Source: Stieleria maiorica (GTDB taxonomy: Bacteria > Planctomycetota > Planctomycetia > Pirellulales > Pirellulaceae). From it: DNA of 64,000 nucleotides. Below the pieces are notes generated by a model. It saw only the letters and a list, made by a program, of their open reading frames with translations. It did no database searches and was not told the DNA's origin. Made by a program: the position numbers and the translations under genes. Shown one piece after another: positions 54,446 through 61,953 of this stretch; position 1 is the first letter of the stretch, and each line of letters begins with the position of its first letter. Location of the stretch: positions 6,047,641 through 6,111,640 of the forward strand of contig NZ_CP036264.1 in the NCBI RefSeq assembly GCF_008035925.1, given 5' to 3'.

Positions 54446-55840
54446 ATGTCATTGACGACCAGCAAGATCACGGAGCTAGCGCCAGATCAGGCTTCGCTCA
54501 ATGCAGCGAACAAACTGATGAAGCCGAGCAAATGGCCCGCGCTGACTCGGCACGGCGATCTGGTCTGGGGCGAATGCCAAGGCAGCGGCGCCAATCCCTA
54601 TCGCACGGTCTTTGACAACTCCAATGCGGGTTACAAATGCACGTGCCCCTCACGCAAGTATCCTTGCAAGCACGTGCTGGCGCTGATGTGGATGTACGTC
54701 GAGGATCCAGCGCCGTTTGCCGATGGAGAAACGCCTCAGTGGGTGAACGATTGGTCGGGGCGTCGCCGCAACTCGAGCGGCAGTGCGCCGGGCACGTCGG
54801 ACAAGAAGTCCGTCAGCAAAGCCGGCAAGAGTCTGGCGGTCGCCCAACAAACGGAGGAGAACAAACCGCTCGATCCCAAGGCCGAAACACGACGCAAAGC
54901 CGCCGCCGAAAAACGCGCCAAAGCCACTCGTAAATCGATCGCTGCGGGGATCGACGAGTTGCAACAGTGGATCGACGATCAAATCCGCGGTGGACTTTCG
55001 GCATTCTTGAGCGATCCGAATGCGCGTTGCCGAACGATCGCGGCGCGTTTGGTGGACGCCAAAGCTCAAGCGATGGCAAGCCGACTGGACGAATTGCCGT
55101 CGCGGCTGATGCAGGTCTCCGGCGATCGGCGGCTCGATCTGCTGATCCAAGAACTCGGACGCATCGTGCTGATTTGCCGAGCTTGGAAAGCGAATCAAGA
55201 CGATGCAGAGCTGACGCGGTTGGTTGGAAGCAGCGAAACCCGCGACTCGATCTTGGAGCTGAAGGGCGCAACCCGACTGGCGGCGATTTGGGAGGTGGTC
55301 GGGGAGCAAGTGACGACACGGCGCGACGGTTTGGTCAGCCAGGCGACTTGGCTGATGAATCTGGGCGAAGGAATTCGGTTCGCGCTGTTGCTGGACTTCT
55401 TTCCGGCTTCACTCGGCAAACGAAGCAGCACGTTTGCGGTCGGGGAACGGTTTGAAGCGGAGCTTGCGTTTTACCCGGCGCGGAGGCCGATTCGTGCGGT
55501 CATTGCCGAGCGAAAACCCGGCGACCCTGCCAAAGCCGTCGATGAAACACCCTGGCCGGTCGCAACGACACCGCCGCTGGAAAGTTACCGTGAAACGTTG
55601 CGGTCGGCGCCGTGGATGGACACCGTCCCGTTGCTCTTTCCCAGCGGTCGGATCGCCCAAGCGGATGCCAGGTACTGGTGGCAGTCCGACGACGGTTCGC
55701 TGGCACTTCCGATTGCCGGAAAGCCCGCGAAACAGATCGCCGGCGTCGCCATGCATCAGACGATCGCCTTGTGGGACGGATTGACGCTCACGCTGCTTGC
55801 GTCGCAGTCCGACTGGGGGAGCCTGTCCCATGGCGAGTGA
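54446..55840 (+). CDS. SWIM zinc-finger protein (YehQ-like)
   Basis: 464 residues. The SWIM motif is C65-T-C67-PSRKYP-C74-K-H76 within YKCTCPSRKYPCKHVLALMW, which binds zinc and can contact nucleic acid or protein. A Lys/Ala-rich linker (about 105-170) follows, then a largely helical region and a final ~100-residue part (SYRETLRSAPWMDTVPLLFP). No signal peptide is present. It is the first gene of the five-gene operon and overlaps the next gene by 11 bp. E. coli YehQ is the likely analogue; no function is known. Confidence 0.85.
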   Translation: MSLTTSKITELAPDQASLNAANKLMKPSKWPALTRHGDLVWGECQGSGANPYRTVFDNSNAGYKCTCPSRKYPCKHVLALMWMYVEDPAPFADGETPQWVNDWSGRRRNSSGSAPGTSDKKSVSKAGKSLAVAQQTEENKPLDPKAETRRKAAAEKRAKATRKSIAAGIDELQQWIDDQIRGGLSAFLSDPNARCRTIAARLVDAKAQAMASRLDELPSRLMQVSGDRRLDLLIQELGRIVLICRAWKANQDDAELTRLVGSSETRDSILELKGATRLAAIWEVVGEQVTTRRDGLVSQATWLMNLGEGIRFALLLDFFPASLGKRSSTFAVGERFEAELAFYPARRPIRAVIAERKPGDPAKAVDETPWPVATTPPLESYRETLRSAPWMDTVPLLFPSGRIAQADARYWWQSDDGSLALPIAGKPAKQIAGVAMHQTIALWDGLTLTLLASQSDWGSLSHGE

Positions 55841-57257
55841 TCTGCTGCAGACATTGAACGAACTGAAAGGATGCTGGATGATCGGTAGTTCGGCGGTTGG
55901 GAAAACGCCAGCGTCATGGCGTGCGGCGGTACAAGACGATCCGAATCCAGATCTGGCGTTGTTGGCATTGGCCGGACAGGCGATGCAATTTGCACTGCGA
56001 GCGACGCCCGGTGGCGAATTGAAAGTCACGCCGACGCTGCCTGCATTGAGTCTGCCGACACCGCCACCCCAAGCGCGCCAACACCTCCGGCACTTGATTC
56101 GCATCATCAAGCTCACCGAGTCACAAACCCGGGACGTGATGCACTTGCTCGCGGCACGCGGGTACGTCGTTCACCCGGCCGACTACATGCCGAAAAGTTT
56201 CGATCAGCTGCCGGACGTCTATGCGCCATGGGCTTCTTGGCAAAACGCGGAGCAGGAAGGTGACACGACAGGGGAATACGATCAAATCAACGCCGACAAT
56301 TGGGACGCTTGGATGCCGGCGGAGCGTCGCGCCGCGCTGTCGACTCTGCGTCGCACGCAGCCCGAGGCGGCGCGGCAGTTGGTCGCCGACAAGGCAGCAT
56401 CCGTTCCGGCGGGAGAGCGGCTAAGAATCATCGAAACATTTGGCGAGGCATTGTGTGCGGAAGACCAGTCGTTGTTGGAAGGTTTTGTCAAAGATCGGTC
56501 TGCCAAGGTCCGTCGGCTGGTCGAACAGTACTTGGCCCGTATCGGAGCGGCCGAGGACGAGGCGGCTGACGTCGCGGAGTTTGCAGACTTTTTTTCGGTC
56601 GCCAAGAAGCTTCTGCGCGGTGGATACAAGATCACGGCCAACCGGCTGAAGACGACTGCCCAGCGGAAACGTCGTGATGAGTTGGCTGCCAAACTGAGCC
56701 TGAAGAGTTTCGTGCAGGGTTTAGGATTGTCCGACGAAACCGAATTGATCCGCGGCTGGGAACACGTCGACGAAGAGGCGTCCGATAGCCTGGTGCGAAT
56801 GGTCGCCGCGACCGGCAATGAGTTGGCCGTCGCGACGATGGCGACGTGCATCACCTCGCTCGATGGAATCTCGGCCGAAGGATTCCAACAGTTGTTCGAC
56901 CGATTGGGGAAGGACAGTCGCGGCATGTTGCTCCCGCGTGTGCTGGAGAACGACGACGCCAGCCTTTCCGCTGCGGTCGTTTGTGCGCAGGGGCTGTGGG
57001 GCGAGATCACGTTCGAGCAATTGAAACCGCTGCGAGCACTCAAGGAACTGAAAAAACTTGCCGGTCAAGACACGACGAAGAACACGGTCGGGCAGCAGAC
57101 GCTTCGTCGGGGTCTGTTTTCGCTGGGGCTGTTGGCGGACCAGGCTGCCGCGACGGAGCTGCTGGCGATGTTCACTGACAGCAATCTGTTTGCATCCGAC
57201 CCGATGCTTGGACTACTTAAACTCAATGCGTGCTTGCCACCAGGAGAGCCTCTGTGA
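55830..57257 (+). CDS. DUF5691-type protein
   Basis: 475 residues from the ATG at 55830, with a GGGGGAG box upstream. The protein is helical and HEAT-like in appearance. The recognised pattern is that of DUF5691, which is found between SWIM and MoxR genes in bacteria: an N-terminal conserved part (ELKGCWMIGSSAVGKTPASW) and a long C-terminal part with LGKDSRGMLLPRVLENDD and KNTVGQQTLRRGLFSLGLLA. Family naming is from memory of this context and needs a profile search. It overlaps its neighbours by 11 and 4 bp. Confidence 0.7.
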   Translation: MASDLLQTLNELKGCWMIGSSAVGKTPASWRAAVQDDPNPDLALLALAGQAMQFALRATPGGELKVTPTLPALSLPTPPPQARQHLRHLIRIIKLTESQTRDVMHLLAARGYVVHPADYMPKSFDQLPDVYAPWASWQNAEQEGDTTGEYDQINADNWDAWMPAERRAALSTLRRTQPEAARQLVADKAASVPAGERLRIIETFGEALCAEDQSLLEGFVKDRSAKVRRLVEQYLARIGAAEDEAADVAEFADFFSVAKKLLRGGYKITANRLKTTAQRKRRDELAAKLSLKSFVQGLGLSDETELIRGWEHVDEEASDSLVRMVAATGNELAVATMATCITSLDGISAEGFQQLFDRLGKDSRGMLLPRVLENDDASLSAAVVCAQGLWGEITFEQLKPLRALKELKKLAGQDTTKNTVGQQTLRRGLFSLGLLADQAAATELLAMFTDSNLFASDPMLGLLKLNACLPPGEPL

Positions 57258-58330
57258 CTGAAGTCTTACGCGAGCCGGTCGAGAAGACCTACGCCGATGA
57301 TCTGGAAGCGTTGAAGGCGGAAGATCACCATCCCAAGCCGGCCGGTTGGGTGCTCAGCCCTCAAGCCGTCGTCACCTACATCGTCGGCGGCAAGGTGGGC
57401 AAGCGACAGATCGATGCCAAGTATGTCGGTGATCGTCGTCTGATCGAAACGGCCGTGGCGACGCTGGCGACCGACCGGGCATTGCTGTTGATGGGCGTTC
57501 CGGGGACGGCCAAAAGCTGGGTCTCGGAGCACATGGCCGCCGCGATCAGCGGTGATTCGACAAAAATCATCCAGTGTACCGCCGGCACCGACGAGAATCA
57601 GATTCGGTACGGATGGAACTACGCACAATTGCTGGCCAAAGGACCCAGTCGCGAGGCGCTGGTGCCGACGCCGCTGTTTCGTGCGATGGAAAGCGGCAGT
57701 CTGTGTCGATTGGAAGAGCTGACGAGAATGGGATCGGACGTGCAGGACACGCTGATCACGGTGTTGTCCGAGAAGATGCTGCCGATCCCTGAATTGAACG
57801 ATGCGGTCTACGCACAACGCGGTTTCAATGTGATCGCAACCGCGAATGATCGGGACAAGGGCGTCAATGAATTATCGGCCGCGCTGAAACGCCGCTTCAA
57901 TGTCGTCGTGTTGCCTTTGCCAGACGATTTAGATCAAGAAATCCAGATCGTCACCCGGCGTGTCGGCGAGATGGCCCGGTCGCTGGATCTGCCCGCACCG
58001 AAGAATGTGGTCGAAGAGGTCACGCGGGTGCTGGCGATCTTTCGCGAGCTGCGAGGTGGCGAAACCGCCGATGGAAAAACGACGCTGAAAAGCCCGTCGG
58101 CCACGCTTTCGACGGCCGAGGCGATCGCGGTGATGGTCAGCGGGTTCTCCCACGCGGCCTACTTTAATGACGGGATCCTGAACGCCGAAGGACTTGCGCC
58201 TAATGTGCTCGGTGCGATCGTTAAAGATCCGGTCCAGGACAAAGCCGTTTTGGAAGAGTATTTGGAAACGGTTTTGAAGAAACGCCGTGACTTTGCGGAT
58301 TACTACACCACGTTGACCGAGTTGGTGTGA
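57254..58330 (+). CDS. MoxR-family AAA ATPase (YehL-like)
   Basis: 358 residues from a GTG at 57254, which has AGGAG seven bases upstream. The Walker A is G81-VPGTAKS. In the Walker B position the sequence is LCRLEELTRM, lacking the usual Asp-Glu of MoxR proteins. Sensor 1 is VIATANDRDKG, and the arginine-finger region ALKRRFN follows. The C-terminal part is helical (EAIAVMVSGFSHAAYFNDGI). MoxR ATPases remodel or insert metals and cofactors together with VWA partners. It overlaps the genes on both sides (GTGA and TGATG). Confidence 0.9.
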   Translation: MTEVLREPVEKTYADDLEALKAEDHHPKPAGWVLSPQAVVTYIVGGKVGKRQIDAKYVGDRRLIETAVATLATDRALLLMGVPGTAKSWVSEHMAAAISGDSTKIIQCTAGTDENQIRYGWNYAQLLAKGPSREALVPTPLFRAMESGSLCRLEELTRMGSDVQDTLITVLSEKMLPIPELNDAVYAQRGFNVIATANDRDKGVNELSAALKRRFNVVVLPLPDDLDQEIQIVTRRVGEMARSLDLPAPKNVVEEVTRVLAIFRELRGGETADGKTTLKSPSATLSTAEAIAVMVSGFSHAAYFNDGILNAEGLAPNVLGAIVKDPVQDKAVLEEYLETVLKKRRDFADYYTTLTELV

Positions 58331-60600
58331 TGCAAGGGCAAGTCGAGTATTTCGGCATCCGACATCACGGCCCCGGGTCGGCACGGCGATTGGTCGAGTC
58401 GCTTGACGCCTTGCGGCCCGCCGAGGTGTTGATCGAGGGGCCTGCGGATCTGTCGGAATTGATTCCGATGTTGGCGGACCAGGACATGGTGCCGCCGGTC
58501 GCCTTGCTGGCTTACCCGGCGGGCGAACCGGAGCGATCGGTGTTCTGGCCGTTTTCGGTGTTCTCGCCCGAATACCAGGCGATTCTTTGGGCGGCAAAGC
58601 ACGATGTGCCGGCTCGCTTTATTGATTTGCCGGTGTATTGGCGGTTGCGCGTCTCGGCTCCGGCGGCCGAACCCGTCGCGGCACCTGAAAGCGAAGACAC
58701 GAGTGACGAACACACGCAGGGATCCGATGACGTAGCGGAAAATCCATTGGCAAGGATTCGATGGGATCCGATCGGGGCACTCGCATTTGCCGCCGGCTAC
58801 GAAGACGGGGAAAGTTGGTGGCAGGATGTGATCGAAGAAAACCCCGAGCCGGGACCGATTTTCGCCGCAGTCGCCGATGCCATGCGGGCGTTGCGCGAAG
58901 ATGTGGCGCCGCCGCAAGACGACGAAGCGGCCCGCGAGGCACACATGCGGCTGGAGATTGCCAAGTCGCGGAAACGTGACGAAGGGGCCGTCGCGGTCGT
59001 CTGTGGTGCTTGGCATGTCCCCGCTTTGACCGAAAAACACACGGCCAAGGACGATCGGGCACTGCTGAAGGGCGTCGCCAAACGCAAGGTCTCGGCGACG
59101 TGGACTCCGTGGACCGCGCCCCGTTTGGCCCTGTCCAGCGGCTATGGTGCCGGCGTCCGTGCGCCCGGCTGGAATCGGCATCTGTGGGAAACGCCACGCC
59201 GGGAACAAGCGACACGCTGGATCGCGCGAATCGCTCGTTGCTTGCGAGAAAACGGACAAGTGGTTTCAACCGCATCGCTGATCGAAACGGAACGCTTGGC
59301 GGTGTCTTTGGCGGCCATTCGCGGACGACCGCAAGTCGGGTTTGAGGAACTGACCGACGCCACCGTGGCCTGCATGTGCTTTGGGAATCACAAGCTGTGG
59401 CAGTCGATCGCCGTGGACGTGTTGATCGGCAGCGCAGTGGGCCGTATTCCTCGCGGCGTTCCGCTGGCTCCGTTATTGGAGGATTTGCAGCGACAACAGA
59501 AGACGGCTCGGCTGAAGCCCGAGGCACTGGAGCGTGAACTGTCTGTGGACTTGCGATCCGACAGCGGGCTGTTTCGTTCGACGCTGCTGCATCGGCTGGC
59601 TGCCCTGGATGTGCCGTGGGGGAAACTGGACGATCCGGGACGCAGCCGCGGGACGTTTCGCGAACGCTGGGTGTTGCGTTGGGAGCCCGAGTACTCGGTC
59701 TCGCTGGTCGAGAACCTGGTTTACGGTGCTACGATCGCCCAGGCGGCCTCCGGACGCATCATCGCTCGCTCGCGGCAATCCAATCGTTTGGGCGAGTTGT
59801 CGGATCTGGTCTTTGAAGCCCTGACAGCACAATTGCCCGAGGCCGCGGCCGAGGTCAGCACGGCGCTGGAGCATCGTGCCGGACAGGCCACCGATTGTCT
59901 GGAGATGCTCTCCGCATTGCCACCGATCGCGGACGTCCTGCGTTACGGGAAAGCCCGGCACGTTGACACGGGCCAGATGAATGCCTTGTTTGATCGCATT
60001 GCCGGCCAAGCCTCGATCGCCCTTCATCACGCGGCGCGCGGATTAGACGAAGAAGCCGCGGGGCTGCTGCGCGATTCGATTGCCGCGGCCGATCGTTCGA
60101 TCCAGCTGATCGAGTCGTCGGCCCTTTCGATGTGGATCGATGCGCTCGGCGAAGTGATCCACGATGACCAGGCGACCGCCTTGGTCGCGGGGCAAGCGGC
60201 CCGGTTGCTGTATGAAAGCGAACACCTGGACTCCGATGATGCCGTCGATCTGTTGAGTCGAAAACTGTCCCCCGGTACGACCACCGCAGATGCGGCGTGT
60301 TTCTTTGAAGGATTTCTTGAAGGAGCCGGGAATCGTTTGATCCACGACGCGGATCTTCGCCACTGTGTCAGCGATTGGATCATGAGTCTGGACGAAGAAA
60401 GGTTTGTCGAATCGCTGCCATTGTTTCGACGGGTCTTTTCAAACATGGACAAAATGGAACGCCGCCGATTGCTCGATGCCGTACTCGGTCGACAGACCAC
60501 ACAGACCGGTTATCAGGTCATCGAATCCGTCGATCCGCTTTGGTCCGAACACATGCGGCGGATCAACGAGATCTTGAGCGGAGGTGCAATCGATGGATGA
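58330..60600 (+). CDS. DUF5682-type protein (YehM-like), TraB/TIKI-like N-terminus suspected
   Basis: 756 residues, close to the length of E. coli YehM (about 759). The start has VEYFGIRHHGPGSARRLVES, then EVLIEGPAD (E36), and near residue 229 VVCGAWHVPAL. This spacing of His, Glu and GxxH motifs recalls the TraB/TIKI/EreA-ChaN hydrolase fold, so a metal-dependent hydrolase is possible; this is inference. The C-terminal ~450 residues are helical. No signal peptide is visible, so it is cytoplasmic. The ATG overlaps the MoxR stop by one base. Confidence 0.8.
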   Translation: MQGQVEYFGIRHHGPGSARRLVESLDALRPAEVLIEGPADLSELIPMLADQDMVPPVALLAYPAGEPERSVFWPFSVFSPEYQAILWAAKHDVPARFIDLPVYWRLRVSAPAAEPVAAPESEDTSDEHTQGSDDVAENPLARIRWDPIGALAFAAGYEDGESWWQDVIEENPEPGPIFAAVADAMRALREDVAPPQDDEAAREAHMRLEIAKSRKRDEGAVAVVCGAWHVPALTEKHTAKDDRALLKGVAKRKVSATWTPWTAPRLALSSGYGAGVRAPGWNRHLWETPRREQATRWIARIARCLRENGQVVSTASLIETERLAVSLAAIRGRPQVGFEELTDATVACMCFGNHKLWQSIAVDVLIGSAVGRIPRGVPLAPLLEDLQRQQKTARLKPEALERELSVDLRSDSGLFRSTLLHRLAALDVPWGKLDDPGRSRGTFRERWVLRWEPEYSVSLVENLVYGATIAQAASGRIIARSRQSNRLGELSDLVFEALTAQLPEAAAEVSTALEHRAGQATDCLEMLSALPPIADVLRYGKARHVDTGQMNALFDRIAGQASIALHHAARGLDEEAAGLLRDSIAAADRSIQLIESSALSMWIDALGEVIHDDQATALVAGQAARLLYESEHLDSDDAVDLLSRKLSPGTTTADAACFFEGFLEGAGNRLIHDADLRHCVSDWIMSLDEERFVESLPLFRRVFSNMDKMERRRLLDAVLGRQTTQTGYQVIESVDPLWSEHMRRINEILSGGAIDG

Positions 60601-61774
60601 ACTTCAGCGGCGATGGCAAATGATGCTCGGTGGTCAAACCGAGGAGCTCGGCGAAAACGACGCGCGTATCACTGCGGCACTCGACGCGTTGTACGAACCG
60701 GGCGACGGATCCGGCGGCGGAAGAGGTTCGCGTCGGGGCGGGTTGGGGCGGTCGGCGCCTCGCGTTGCCAAGTGGATGGGGGACGTCCGCGAGTGCTTTC
60801 CAACCCCGGTCGTCCAAATCATCCAAAAGGACGCGTTTTCTCGGCTGGGATTACAACAAATGCTGTTGGAACCCGAGTTTTTGGCGGCGATGCAAGCCGA
60901 CGTGAATCTGGTCGCCGACCTGATGAGTCTGCGAGGCATGATGCCCGAGAAAACGAAACAGACGGCTCGCGAGGTGATCCAGAAAGTCGTCGCGGAACTG
61001 ATGCAGCGGCTGGAGCGAAGGACGGCCGAAGCGTTGCGCGGCGCGCTGGATCGTAGCAAGCGGACGACGCGACCTCGGGCAGCTGACATCGATTGGCCGC
61101 GAACCATCCGGGCGAACTTGCACCAGTACCTTCCCCAGTACAAAACCGTCGTGCCCGAGCGGCTGATCGGATTCGCCAGGAAACAACGTCGGCTGGTGGA
61201 TTTGGACGAAGTGATCTTGTGCGTCGATCAATCGGGATCGATGGCGCCCTCGGTCATCTATTCCTCCATCTTCGCCGCGGTGATGGCTTCGTTGCCGGTC
61301 GTGCGAACGCAACTGGTTTGCTTCGACACCGTGATCCTGGACTTGACTGAAAAACTTTCGGATCCCGTCGAAGTTCTGTTCGGCATCCAGCTGGGTGGCG
61401 GCACCGACATCAACCAGGCGGTCAGCTACTGTGCCGAAAAAATCCAACAACCTCGCAAATCGCATTTGATTCTGATCACCGATTTGTGCGAAGGAGGAAA
61501 CGCCGACGAGCTGATTGCGCGACTGGGCCGGCTCGTTTCGGACGGCGTCAACGTGATCGTCTTGCTGGCACTCAGCGACGAAGGGCGTCCCTACTACGAC
61601 GCCAATCTGGCCAGCACCGTGGCCGCCATGGGGATCGCCGTTTTCGCCTGCACGCCCGACCAATTCCCGGACCTGATGGCATCGGCCCTGCGTAGGGAGG
61701 ACATTTTTCAGTGGGCGGCACGGGAAGATCTGAAAACCATCGTGCCGGGCGAAACCCCCTCAGCGACTCGCTGA
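60593..61774 (+). CDS. VWA-domain protein (YehP-like)
   Basis: 393 residues from the ATG at 60593, with GGAGG eight bases upstream. The first ~190 are helical (FLAAMQADVNLVADLMSLRG). The VWA domain (about 205-385) has the MIDAS motif D212-QSGS, the conserved Thr in GGGTDINQAV and the later Asp in LITDLCEGG. MoxR-linked VWA proteins bind the ATPase or its client through the metal site. It is the last gene of the operon and overlaps the previous one by 8 bp. Confidence 0.9.
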   Translation: MDELQRRWQMMLGGQTEELGENDARITAALDALYEPGDGSGGGRGSRRGGLGRSAPRVAKWMGDVRECFPTPVVQIIQKDAFSRLGLQQMLLEPEFLAAMQADVNLVADLMSLRGMMPEKTKQTAREVIQKVVAELMQRLERRTAEALRGALDRSKRTTRPRAADIDWPRTIRANLHQYLPQYKTVVPERLIGFARKQRRLVDLDEVILCVDQSGSMAPSVIYSSIFAAVMASLPVVRTQLVCFDTVILDLTEKLSDPVEVLFGIQLGGGTDINQAVSYCAEKIQQPRKSHLILITDLCEGGNADELIARLGRLVSDGVNVIVLLALSDEGRPYYDANLASTVAAMGIAVFACTPDQFPDLMASALRREDIFQWAAREDLKTIVPGETPSATR

Positions 61775-61780
61775 ATCGTG

Positions 61781-61801
61781 GCTACCTTCGCCAGAAGGTG
61801 G
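61781..61801. repeat. 21-bp dispersed hairpin, copy 2
   Basis: GCTACCTTCGCCAGAAGGTGG is an exact inverted copy of 52999-53019. It forms an ACCTTC/GAAGGT hairpin 7 bp after the stop of the VWA gene, so it may also act as a terminator. The rest of 61775-61953 has nothing else I can name. Confidence 0.75.
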
Positions 61802-61953
61802 ATCCTGGGCGCTTTCCACGCTCGCATCGAGCGCAGCTACGTCAAAGCTGTGGTCCCACGAGAGAAATCTCTTTATTCCGCGCTTCGCCGGCCACGGTCC
61901 AGGATCTTTATTGAGAGTCACTTCGAATCCTACGCCCCGGAGCAACTCTCATC

